Below, in pieces: positions 39,101 to 45,670 of a DNA stretch of 64,000 bases. The position numbers and the translations under genes are program-made. This DNA comes from Saccharomycopsis crataegensis. Lineage: Eukaryota; Ascomycota; Saccharomycetes; Ascoideales; Saccharomycopsidaceae. The stretch spans positions 893,001-957,000 of the forward strand of contig NW_027043822.1 in the NCBI RefSeq assembly GCF_037102585.1, read 5' to 3'. Under the pieces are notes generated by a model, which was given only the letters and a program-made list of their open reading frames with translations, had not been told where the DNA came from and did no database searches. Within the stretch, counting starts at the first letter, position 1; each line of letters begins with the position of its first letter.

Positions 39101-41445
39101 ATTTAAGTGCTGCGCTTTGTCTTCAAGCAGATCAACTAGTATCACCAAAAGTTCCAGAGATCTTACCGTGTGATGAACCACTTTATTACGGTTTGCGGAA
39201 GATTTTGTGCAAATGCTTTTTGAAACAAGGTCAATGGCAAATGGAATTAAACTCTCATTGGACCGATGATAAGGCTGCAGAAAGTGGGGTTCTTGGATCA
39301 TTTTTAATTCCAACGATTTTATACAGTGATTGGTACAAAGGCTGGCATTATTGGGCCTTGGCAAATTATGAAGTGATTTCTTCCAAGTCCACTAGGTTGC
39401 GGAACCGTGAAGATCACGTCACCCCTAAAGAACACGAATCAGGTAACGAATCAGAATTGGTGAAATTACACGCCATTCCTGCCATGAAAGGGTTTTTCCG
39501 ATCGATTGAATTATCCAGTAGTGTGGCCATTCAAGATTTGCTAAGATTACTTGGATTGTGGTTTGCGTATGGTGGGTATCCATTCGCGGCTACAGAAATT
39601 GAAAAGGGAATCAATGATTTATCAATTGAGACTTGGTTACAGGTGCTTCCACAATTGTTTTCTCGATTACACCATCCGGATAAAGTGGTGAATAACGCTT
39701 TGCAAAAACTTGTGGTTCGGTTAGCAGAAGTGCACCCACAGGCTTTATTGTTCCCATTAAATGTTTCTGTGAGATCTGACAAACAAATTGGTCAAGCTAC
39801 CGCCGGAAGAATCTTGAATACTATTAAGTTCTTGCACCCACGACTTGTCACCGAATCAGAGGTGGTGGTCTATCAATTGATCCAAGTGGCATTATTATTG
39901 AATGAACGATGGTTCCATGCTATCGAAGACGGGGTAGCGCTTTATCAAAGTGGTCATCATTATTCGAAGATTGTGACGATGTTTGATACATTATATCAAG
40001 AGCCAAAACGTACCTTCCACGAAAAAACTTTTTGGGCGATCTGGGGACCGGAGCTTAGTAGAGGGTATGAATGGATTGTCAAATATAAGAAAAAGATGCT
40101 TGAACAACAAGTGAGTGATCCTCAATTACTTCAACTGGCGTTTGATTGTTTGGCGCCAATCCATAACAAATTAAGCAATGAATTTAGTAGTGTGAGAACT
40201 CATTTCTTGGAATACGTGGCCCCTCAATTATTAGAAAGCACCGATTTAGACCTTGCGGTCCCAGGGACGTATGAACCAGGCAAAGTGGTGGTGGGAATGC
40301 ACCGTTTCGAAAACCGGGTGCCGGTGATTGTTTCCAAACAACGTCCAAGACGATTTTTCATTTATGGTCAAGACGGTAGATTATATGATTATTTGTTGAA
40401 AGGCCAAGAAGATATTAGACAAGACAATATGGTTATGCAATTGTTTGGGTTGGTCAATAAGTTGTTGGACAATGATCCTGAATGTTTTAGTCGTCATTTA
40501 AGTCTTGAACCGTATCCAACAATCCCGCTTTCTCCAAAATCTGGGTTATTGGGGTGGGTTCCAAACAGTGATACTTTCCATACATTGATTAGTCAAAACC
40601 GGAATTTCAAAGGCATCACCAAAGATATTGAAAGAAGAGCCCACAACGCGTATCTGGGTAAACATTTTGATTTTGCCACGGCGTTGAGACGCTTGGAATT
40701 GTTTTTGGTGAGTTTGAGCGCCTCTAGAGGGATGGATATTTATGATGTGTTGTGGTTGAAGAGTCGGTCTTCGGAAGTATGGCTAGAACGGAGAACCACG
40801 TATATTCGGTCTTTAGCATTGACGTCGATTGTTGGGTACGTCCTTGGGTTAGGAGACCGTCATCCTTCGAATATCATGATTCATAGAGTTACTGGGAAAG
40901 TGGTTCACATTGATTATGGGGATTGTTTCGAAAGTGCTCTGTTGCGTGAGAAATGGCCAGAACAAGTGCCATTTAGATTGACAAGAATGTTGGTTAATGC
41001 GTTAGAGGCTTCAGGAATTGAAGGTTCCTTTAGAATCACTTTGGATAATGTGATGCGGGTGGTGAGGGTCAATAAAGAATCCTTACTCGCGCTCTTTGAT
41101 TCGTTTGCCAATGATCCATTGATCAAATGGGGGTTTGATATTCCTAATAAAGCGGTGATGCGGAAGACTGGGTACAAGCCTATAGATGCCGATGCGGCTG
41201 AGATGAGAAGTAAAGGACAAATCAACGATGAGCAATACGATGCGATTTTGGAAGAAAACGAGCGGGCGTTGATGAATGCTCGGGCAGAGTACGTGTTGAA
41301 GAGAATCAATGATAAGTTGACGGGTAATGATTTCCCAAGAGCGAAAGATTTGGATATTGGTGATCAAGTGGATCGCTTAATTGCTCAAGCGACTGATAAA
41401 GATGGGTTAGCATTGCATTTCATTGGGTGGTGCTCGTTCTGGTGA
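33106..41445 (+). CDS. TOR1: Divergent TOR kinase (PIKK) with long N-terminal inserts
   Basis: 2779 residues against about 2470 for yeast Tor1/Tor2. Order: HEAT repeats (1 to ~1500), FAT (about 1600-2230), FRB (about 2262-2355), kinase (about 2400-2670), FATC (last ~33, ending GWCSFW). Catalytic residues are kept: K2432 in LLKGQEDIRQD, GDRHPSN at 2583-2589, D2603 of the metal-binding motif. Tor kinases control growth as TORC1/TORC2. The oddities: DYG instead of DFG (2603-2605), LKGQ instead of LKGH, a strongly changed Lst8-binding segment after SDTFHTLI, and an FRB in which all rapamycin-contact positions I can align differ (V2277 for the Ser, Q2281 for Phe, F2346 for Trp, A2350 for Tyr). Low-complexity inserts lie at about 375-460 and 560-775. 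The frame is uninterrupted over 8.3 kb, so it is under selection. A second, canonical TOR elsewhere in the genome is likely. Confidence 0.93.
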   Translation: MDIHQSREADKEFDTIFNGLRSKNKEEQTRYALTLKNLVFGGNTGDQYNSHLSESSIYNKLHEITVSKDTELKIATYYSIKAFIELVGGPELETSRIARMLDQMMSIPQISKLVADTLGSLYRPGWSLIATYFSFTCGNAIENLGNKLDYKKLNAILILQSFTTHNPGALYPYIEKIFTGLSQTLKDANVVIRRESAVLLERCLTILYMRDTYILSSRFNRLYDEALENLKSSSTESIHSSFLLFKTLLHLIILSNNNRSLSALNNNKDAISFSTITDKVDDIYNKCWFFKDYKSSTIRIEVIEILPLIAKFNTRIFTLKYLQSITDFYMLRLKKDKDRIPTLYLFGGISSKIGSTNCLLYANSLIAIIENLIHTISGGDSNTTASSQQMDKPGLNKFSSFNPSSHIFAGPGNAIANTSNSVKSAGPKRKDGDFFAYNKFDTSSILNNDPATAITFQNISEYKGLKRYELEKAIFYVLIKLCETLGSKITQVLTLNMLELIIATCNLTKHLTTLMSKLIEFYPNLESFILQKLMNKVTLTLAGTDFIEPGVSIASLNLTPKDRKKLAQKSVIGVRFDEPSGRIFLNGNANGFGNSNSSSIGDEIIGNDSRASELRKKIALYKQPYSSSSAPLSNYTFKDLSSAFNNFTAGHEAYSVSNHTNPSLASDGSNTAVGASNGERPSTHFITIKDMVDLNRARKIRNTVLKDYGFNVGGNVNSTSASNTGVFQALTKLTGLSDDYFKSINQTPFDGGFDSKDINTDEGEVPIKSDFAIDSLEYQEINLLVECFHILKKFHFGKYVSLFEFSRYVTLTYIDHQDFQVRKLAALITTKLFTDDEIINSVQIGSITAVSDVLSKLLLLGIADTNPEIRLAVLESLNARYDPQLAQSDNVRLLMISLNDSSFEVRKVTIRILGRISVKNPAYVVPALRKVLIQYLNNLKYGTTNVIRENSCSLLTCLVSCADMLTKPHINAIMDVLIPLLRDSNKNSVISSIVIKCIGELARVSGESTKYFLDEVIPLIMAILKDNSLLISKEEKVIAIKTLSQLIRSSGRVIDPYFTYPDLLAEIIKIVSDNNVDAGLKKETIKLQGILGALDPYKARELESNYKSIRQNQPSSSRELVPGMFTPSQGKNRKQDSSKQISNKQSSSKKSMNNNIDYSQASEVAKNWGHDELGKDFEQGVDLNEMLNINDASMRIPKLIQMETPIDLLLLMQLNNDLRPLSGGEDYYLIVVLNMLVRLLKDQSTSSHHETVMSIIVNIFSRIRDKCLSYSKLIIVGMLRAIKNYTASKMKLSFQQIGQIAKVIGKFIRPAVPELLKSVNELFGLTDRLTLINLVEIVSKNLDMEFKLYLPNILCTLLEALNNDDSKDKIVSRKIIKAFVSFGGSIEEYSNLIITNILRFVQPNGGSYELRKTAIEALGQLTTSINLTDMSSSIIHPFLVLLKSKNPEDFQLRDSIMNSLCALIVQMKSEYFIFLPIVDNTLSEIEFSSHAYTKLVHQLIKNENVSFTLPSEYQPEPAYKEDEPMKKVDGALLQSSCQPFLCKTKGDWIEWLKRLNLKLLELSPSVSLNSCLVLAYAHVPVARELFNAAFSGVWVAIGDEHRNELGKSLLYALQNAPNSSDVLQTILNLAEFMEHNNTPLPINLSVLSKYSFRHHAFAKALHYKEVEFKDTAYKNNVSVTTIDSLININNSLQQSDSGDGMLKIATDFYHFEAKESWYQKLQKWNEALRIYEKKLADNQVNIDVINGKMSCMHALGQWEQLESFTEKNWGLISNINKEKVAPLAAAAAWGTAKWEKMDDYISVMKQDSANKYFFDAILNVHRCNYGVAQENIRNARELLSGEITALINESYSRAYDVVVRIQMLSDLEEIIEFKGLDDNNPRKSLLKSAWDKRLFHCQGNVDIWQRLLNIRSLVIKPEQDLVARIKFANLCRKSGRNALAEKTLSSLKSNVIQLKPVPGNSMEGGSFTNPALVYAQLKLLWEVGQKEKAFATLCTFTYDLSAALCLQADQLVSPKVPEILPCDEPLYYGLRKILCKCFLKQGQWQMELNSHWTDDKAAESGVLGSFLIPTILYSDWYKGWHYWALANYEVISSKSTRLRNREDHVTPKEHESGNESELVKLHAIPAMKGFFRSIELSSSVAIQDLLRLLGLWFAYGGYPFAATEIEKGINDLSIETWLQVLPQLFSRLHHPDKVVNNALQKLVVRLAEVHPQALLFPLNVSVRSDKQIGQATAGRILNTIKFLHPRLVTESEVVVYQLIQVALLLNERWFHAIEDGVALYQSGHHYSKIVTMFDTLYQEPKRTFHEKTFWAIWGPELSRGYEWIVKYKKKMLEQQVSDPQLLQLAFDCLAPIHNKLSNEFSSVRTHFLEYVAPQLLESTDLDLAVPGTYEPGKVVVGMHRFENRVPVIVSKQRPRRFFIYGQDGRLYDYLLKGQEDIRQDNMVMQLFGLVNKLLDNDPECFSRHLSLEPYPTIPLSPKSGLLGWVPNSDTFHTLISQNRNFKGITKDIERRAHNAYLGKHFDFATALRRLELFLVSLSASRGMDIYDVLWLKSRSSEVWLERRTTYIRSLALTSIVGYVLGLGDRHPSNIMIHRVTGKVVHIDYGDCFESALLREKWPEQVPFRLTRMLVNALEASGIEGSFRITLDNVMRVVRVNKESLLALFDSFANDPLIKWGFDIPNKAVMRKTGYKPIDADAAEMRSKGQINDEQYDAILEENERALMNARAEYVLKRINDKLTGNDFPRAKDLDIGDQVDRLIAQATDKDGLALHFIGWCSFW

Positions 41446-41950
41446 GAATATTTTTGTTCAATTTGGAGTATGTTTTGTACAATTTGGAACATTTTTTTTT
41501 TTTCCAATTGGGAATATCTTTTATTTATTTATGAGTATTGTATATTACTGATTCTGATGATTATTATTAAATCTTACAATTGTTTTTGATAGTGACTAGA
41601 CCTGTAATTATTATAATTATTATAGTTGTTACTATTATCATCTTTATAATTATGATTATTTTCTTTATGACTATTCTTAGTATAATTTTCATTACCATTA
41701 GCCTGTTTATTATCCATATTGTCTTTATAATCTCGCTTATTATGTTCATCGTTATTATTACTATTATAAGGCAGTTAACATATCGCCAACTGCACGTTCC
41801 GACCGCCGGTTAGCCTCCGGTGTTAACTCCCGTAGCCTACGATTTTACCCGCCACGACCACTATAAAGGCATGCCTTGCAGTCCCCAATACAATTTTTCA
41901 ATTATTATTACGATTATTATTACCATCACCAAATAATAATTACTATAACA
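41446..41950. promoter_or_regulatory. TOR 3' flank and promoter of the SDR gene
   Basis: The first 320 bp are AT-rich with imperfect ATT/ATA repeats (41575-41765). Then a sharp change to GC-rich DNA brings CCGCCGG (41803-41809) and CCTCCGG (41814-41820), a Reb1-type TTACCCG (41845-41851) and a TATAAAGG box (41862-41869), 82 bp before the ATG. GTTAAC flanks the CCG pair on both sides. This is a compact, well-formed promoter; paired CCG-type triplets are typical Zn2Cys6 regulator sites. Confidence 0.6.
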
Positions 41951-42751
41951 ATGTCTAATTCTATTTTCTCTACCCAAGGAAAAGTTGTCCTTGCCACCGG
42001 GGCCACTAGTGGTATCGGTCTTGGAATGTGCAAAGGTCTTGCCGAATTTGGATGCCAACAATTGATCTTGATCCACCGTCCATCAACTTCCCCAGCCGAA
42101 GCTACTGCTGAACTCAAGAAAATCTCTCCATTGGGTGACAAATTGGTGGTGTCTTACATTCAAGCGGATGTTGCAGAAGTCAATGTCGAAGACATCGAAG
42201 AAAAAATCGTCAAACCGGCTTTGGAATTGTCGGTCACCGGGAAAATCGACGTTTTGATCAATAACGCTGGGGTGAATTTGCGTTACACTGCCGAAGATTT
42301 CCCAGAAGACCAATTCCAAAAAGTCTTACAAATTGATTTGCTTTTCCCATCCAAATTGACCAGATTGGTAGGCAAACACATGTTGGAAAACAATGTCCGT
42401 GGGAAAATCATCTTCACTTTATCATTGATCTCTTTCCAAGGTGGGATTCTCAGTGCTCCTTATGCAATTTCCAAATCCGGTCTCAAAGGGTTTGTGCAAG
42501 CATTGAGTAATGAATGGAGTAGTAAAGGAATCAATGTCAACGGGATTGCCCCAGGTTACATCGAGACCAAGTTGGTGAAGTCTTTGAAAGAAGATCCTGT
42601 TAGAGGCAGACAAATCACAGAAAGAATCCCAATTGGTAGATGGGGTACCCCAGAAGATTTCAGAGGTCCAGCAGCGTTCTTGGCCAGTAGTGCTAGTGAT
42701 TACGTCACTGGGGAAACTTTGTTGGTTGATGGTGGATGGATGGCTCGTTAA
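41951..42751 (+). CDS. Short-chain dehydrogenase/reductase, KduD-like
   Basis: 266 residues from the ATG at 41951; the upstream part of the frame (repeats of Tyr/His/Ile) translates the AT-rich leader. It is a classical SDR: NAD(P)-binding TGATSGIG at 16-23, NNAG at 104-107, catalytic S158, Y171 and K175 (YAISK), and PGYIETKL after it. The C-terminus LLVDGGWMAR resembles 2-deoxy-D-gluconate 3-dehydrogenase (KduD) and related sugar-acid SDRs, so oxidation of a hydroxy group on a sugar acid is the best guess. Substrate cannot be read from sequence. Codon use looks like that of a well-expressed gene. A bacterial origin is possible because KduD-type enzymes are mainly bacterial. Confidence 0.85.
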   Translation: MSNSIFSTQGKVVLATGATSGIGLGMCKGLAEFGCQQLILIHRPSTSPAEATAELKKISPLGDKLVVSYIQADVAEVNVEDIEEKIVKPALELSVTGKIDVLINNAGVNLRYTAEDFPEDQFQKVLQIDLLFPSKLTRLVGKHMLENNVRGKIIFTLSLISFQGGILSAPYAISKSGLKGFVQALSNEWSSKGINVNGIAPGYIETKLVKSLKEDPVRGRQITERIPIGRWGTPEDFRGPAAFLASSASDYVTGETLLVDGGWMAR

Positions 42752-43167
42752 ATCATCAAAAATAAGATAAAAAAGATAAAAAAAAATAAAAAACAAAACG
42801 AAAAATAGAGTTAATAAAAGATATGTTGATATGATAGTGTATTGGATATTGTAGGAAATAATCAATTTCGGTTATTATTATCAGATTATGCGTTGATTGA
42901 GATCGTAGAGTTTTTGAAATAATTATATTTTTGAAATGATTTATTCAAAATAGTCAAATGTTAAAAAGGATTAATTTAAAGAAATTCCATTCAATTGATG
43001 ATAAGAAGTACGAGGATGATTCGATTCGTACATGAATCATGCCCATAGATAACGGTGTATTTTAGTTAATATTATCTGGAAAAAATTGAGAAAGAAAGAA
43101 ATATCTAAGATCCTTTGAAAATATTTTTCAAATGAATTAAAAACTTCATATCAGTTTCACATTTGAA
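42752..43167. other. Convergent 3' flanks
   Basis: 416 bp between the SDR gene (+) and the dehydratase gene (-), which converge. AT-rich with A-runs just after the SDR stop; nothing else seen. Confidence 0.6.
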
Positions 43168-44178
43168 TCATTTTTCCCCGTCAATTACAGATCGGTATTG
43201 GATAACATCTTCAACACTCGTAGCAGACCCGCCACAGGCAATGACAATGACTATATCGTCTTTATTCAATTTTCCAAAAGCTTTCTCCAAAAGCTTACGA
43301 TTATTGGCTGCAAAAATCGAAGCACCACAGGCAGGCTCGGTAACGACATTGTGATCTTCAACAAACTTTATGACACCTTCCATTGTATTGCTATCAGTGA
43401 TCAAGACCAGATGAGTTGAATGAGATCTTGAATTTTCAAGCGATTTCAAACTGATATATGAACATGCCAATGTGGTAGCGATGGTATTAACTTCTTTCAA
43501 ATAAACAACCTTATCTGCCTCGATGGCTCTATTCAAAGTTGGCGCATTCTCAGTTTCCACGGCCATTATAGGAATATTCAAACCATTTTTAACCAACCCC
43601 CGAACCAATCCATTGTATAAGCCTCCACCACCAACTGAGCATATTAACCCTTTGATTTTTGAGATTTTGCTTTCATCAAGTTGATAGAGGATTTCATCAA
43701 TCATTGTAGAATGGCCCTCCCAGATAAGTTCATTGTCAAATGGATGACAATAAATAGGCAATATTTCATTTTGATCAACCTTGGAAATAACCTCAGTCCT
43801 TAAGTATTCATCAGCCTCACTCCACTGATTCCCTTTAACAATAACTTTTGCACCAGTATTTTCAATCTTTTGCTTCATTTTCGAATTGGTGGTGATTGGC
43901 AAGACAACAGTACATGGCAAATTATAAAAACTAGCTGCTGTACTGACAGCAAAACCAGCATTGCCACCAGAAGAAGAGAAAAGATGAATTTGCAGATTCG
44001 ATTTCTGTGCCTTTTCGAAAGATTTATGAATCATATATCCCAATCCTCTAGATTTGAAAGATCCTGAAGGTTGAGCAAATTCACACTTCAAATAAACATC
44101 ATAATCTTTAGATAATCCAGGAGATTTTGTCAAAGGTGTTTCACTGTAAGGCAAGTCTGTTGGAGTTCTGGATACCAT
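43168..44178 (-). CDS. PLP-dependent L-serine/L-threonine dehydratase
   Basis: 336 residues of fold-type II PLP enzyme, similar in length and plan to catabolic serine/threonine deaminases such as yeast Cha1 (360). The Schiff-base lysine is K42 in PSGSFKSRG, the phosphate-binding loop is SSSGGNAG at 68-75, and a second glycine-rich loop VGGGGLYNG follows in the middle. The reaction is L-serine to pyruvate and ammonia (L-threonine to 2-oxobutyrate). There is no presequence as strong as a typical mitochondrial one, so cytosolic action is as likely. The upstream region carries repeated TGACTCGG and palindromes. Serine racemase of the same fold is the main alternative. Confidence 0.85.
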   Translation of the reverse strand: MVSRTPTDLPYSETPLTKSPGLSKDYDVYLKCEFAQPSGSFKSRGLGYMIHKSFEKAQKSNLQIHLFSSSGGNAGFAVSTAASFYNLPCTVVLPITTNSKMKQKIENTGAKVIVKGNQWSEADEYLRTEVISKVDQNEILPIYCHPFDNELIWEGHSTMIDEILYQLDESKISKIKGLICSVGGGGLYNGLVRGLVKNGLNIPIMAVETENAPTLNRAIEADKVVYLKEVNTIATTLACSYISLKSLENSRSHSTHLVLITDSNTMEGVIKFVEDHNVVTEPACGASIFAANNRKLLEKAFGKLNKDDIVIVIACGGSATSVEDVIQYRSVIDGEK

Positions 44179-44604
44179 ATTCCACTGAGAGTTGAGCTGG
44201 AAATCGATTGAAAATTAGGAAATATATGTTTCCAGAAAGCTAAATAAGCCGAATTTCTTATCTTTATATGAAATGTTAAATGAAAAATCTAGACTTCCTT
44301 AAGTTCTAAGAAAGATTTCCGAGAATTGATTCATAATAACTATGCATGCAAGTACACATGCATCCAAGAGATATATCTTATCGGAAACGAAATAGTTCTG
44401 GGCTTCAAAGAAATGAAAAAATAAAATAAAATATAGTAATGAGAATATTATGAAAGATAGGCTTTAATAAACTTAAACAACCTTTTCAAATCTATATTTC
44501 CTATAATGTCCGTAACATTGATATTTGTATGGGTATTTCACCAATAAATTTTTGCGAATCATATACCACTGGTGTGGAGTTCAGTCATCGATAATGATGT
44601 TTGG

Positions 44605-44678
44605 GGTCCGAGTCAATTTCTTGAAAGACTTGACTCGGGACCTATTTCTGACTCGGTACTTATATATTTCTGACTCGG
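44605..44678. promoter_or_regulatory. Four-copy GACTCGG cluster including an inverted repeat
   Basis: CCGAGTCAA (44608-44616) and TTGACTCGG (44630-44638) are the arms of a 12-bp inverted repeat with one bulged base. Two more TGACTCGG copies follow at 44649-44656 and 44671-44678, exactly 22 bp apart, each preceded by TTTC. TGACTC is the Gcn4 half-site core. The cluster is 430-500 bp upstream of the dehydratase. Confidence 0.5.
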
Positions 44679-44687
44679 TTCGCTTCC

Positions 44688-44703
44688 CCTTATCATGATA
44701 AGG
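44688..44703. repeat. Perfect 16-bp palindrome
   Basis: CCTTATCATGATAAGG, containing two facing GATAA cores (GATA-factor type sites). It follows ten bases after the last GACTCGG copy. Confidence 0.7.
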
Positions 44704-44769
44704 TACCTGTAGCATGGTATTCTAGATACTATATCATCATAATCATTATTGTTCTAATGACTGCTAACC

Positions 44770-44785
44770 TTACCAAGCTTGGTAA
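44770..44785. repeat. Perfect 16-bp palindrome
   Basis: TTACCAAGCTTGGTAA, 66 bp beyond the GATAA palindrome. Confidence 0.7.
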
Positions 44786-45670
44786 TTATCTCTTCCGACT
44801 AATATCCTTTTAATTATGTAATAAGTTATTAATATTCTTTCCAAAGCTTTCTATTATTCTTCACTTCAGGACTTTCTGTAGTTCTAGGAGATTACCTGTG
44901 CCTGTCTTTTTATTTCACTTTTCATTTCATTTAAACTCTTTACACGATAAAATTTCAATCCTATTTATACAAACTTACTCAATATACATTTTATTTCACT
45001 CGATACATTAATTACAGTCCGAATTTTAATGTATGGCTCCTAATCTTTCCATTATAATATGGACTCCAGGTTATATTACAATCTCGCTCTACATATACAT
45101 ATGAGAGCCTCAAAAAAAACATTAGAACCCCAGAACAAATCACCAAATATTAACTAGTTCTTCAACAACATCCTGAAATTTCATGAAGTCTAAATTTCAT
45201 ACATTTAAAATATTTGTCATTTAAATACCAAATATCAAAATTTTCAGCCTTCTAAAATACAGGAATTCTATAAAAAATATTCGTCGCTCAAAAAGTACTT
45301 GAGTAAAATATATATATCTCTTTTTTAGTGCAATCAAGTACCACCTGTAAGGGCTACTACCAACGCCTAATCCATACCTCAGGTACCGCATAACCTAAAA
45401 TATCATCGCAATTTTCAATTATGAAAATCATGAATCTAATAAAAAAAACACTTTCTTTTTTTCTCATTTGCAATATATTTCCCAGATCTCAAATTACGAC
45501 TTTAAGTGCTCAAAATCTCTATTGCATTCTCGCTACAAAATATTTTTTCGCCTCAAGCATGGGAATGTACTTTGGGATCATGTGTATTTGTTAATGTCTA
45601 ATTATCCGTATCTTTATTCTTACCAACTACCAAAAATCTTACCACTGAATTCCTACTTGCCCAATAAAAG

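Larger units (their letters stand above)
44179..45670. other. 1.5-kb intergenic region with palindromes and TGACTCGG repeats
   Basis: It holds the promoter of the dehydratase (-) and the 3' flank of THI6 (-). Structured elements lie at 44605-44785 and are listed separately. The rest is AT-rich. An open frame at 45468-45707 has no recognisable features. Confidence 0.55.

Noticed and set aside
41580-41813. 77-codon plus frame of Ile/Thr/Phe
   Set aside because: Translates ATT/ATA repeats in the TOR 3' flank.
44598-45175. Possible solo LTR relic (starts TGTT near 44598, ends with CAACA-type bases near 45172)
   Set aside because: The structured 180 bp and several TATA-like words look LTR-like, but no target-site duplication or second copy is visible, so it is not called as a fossil element.
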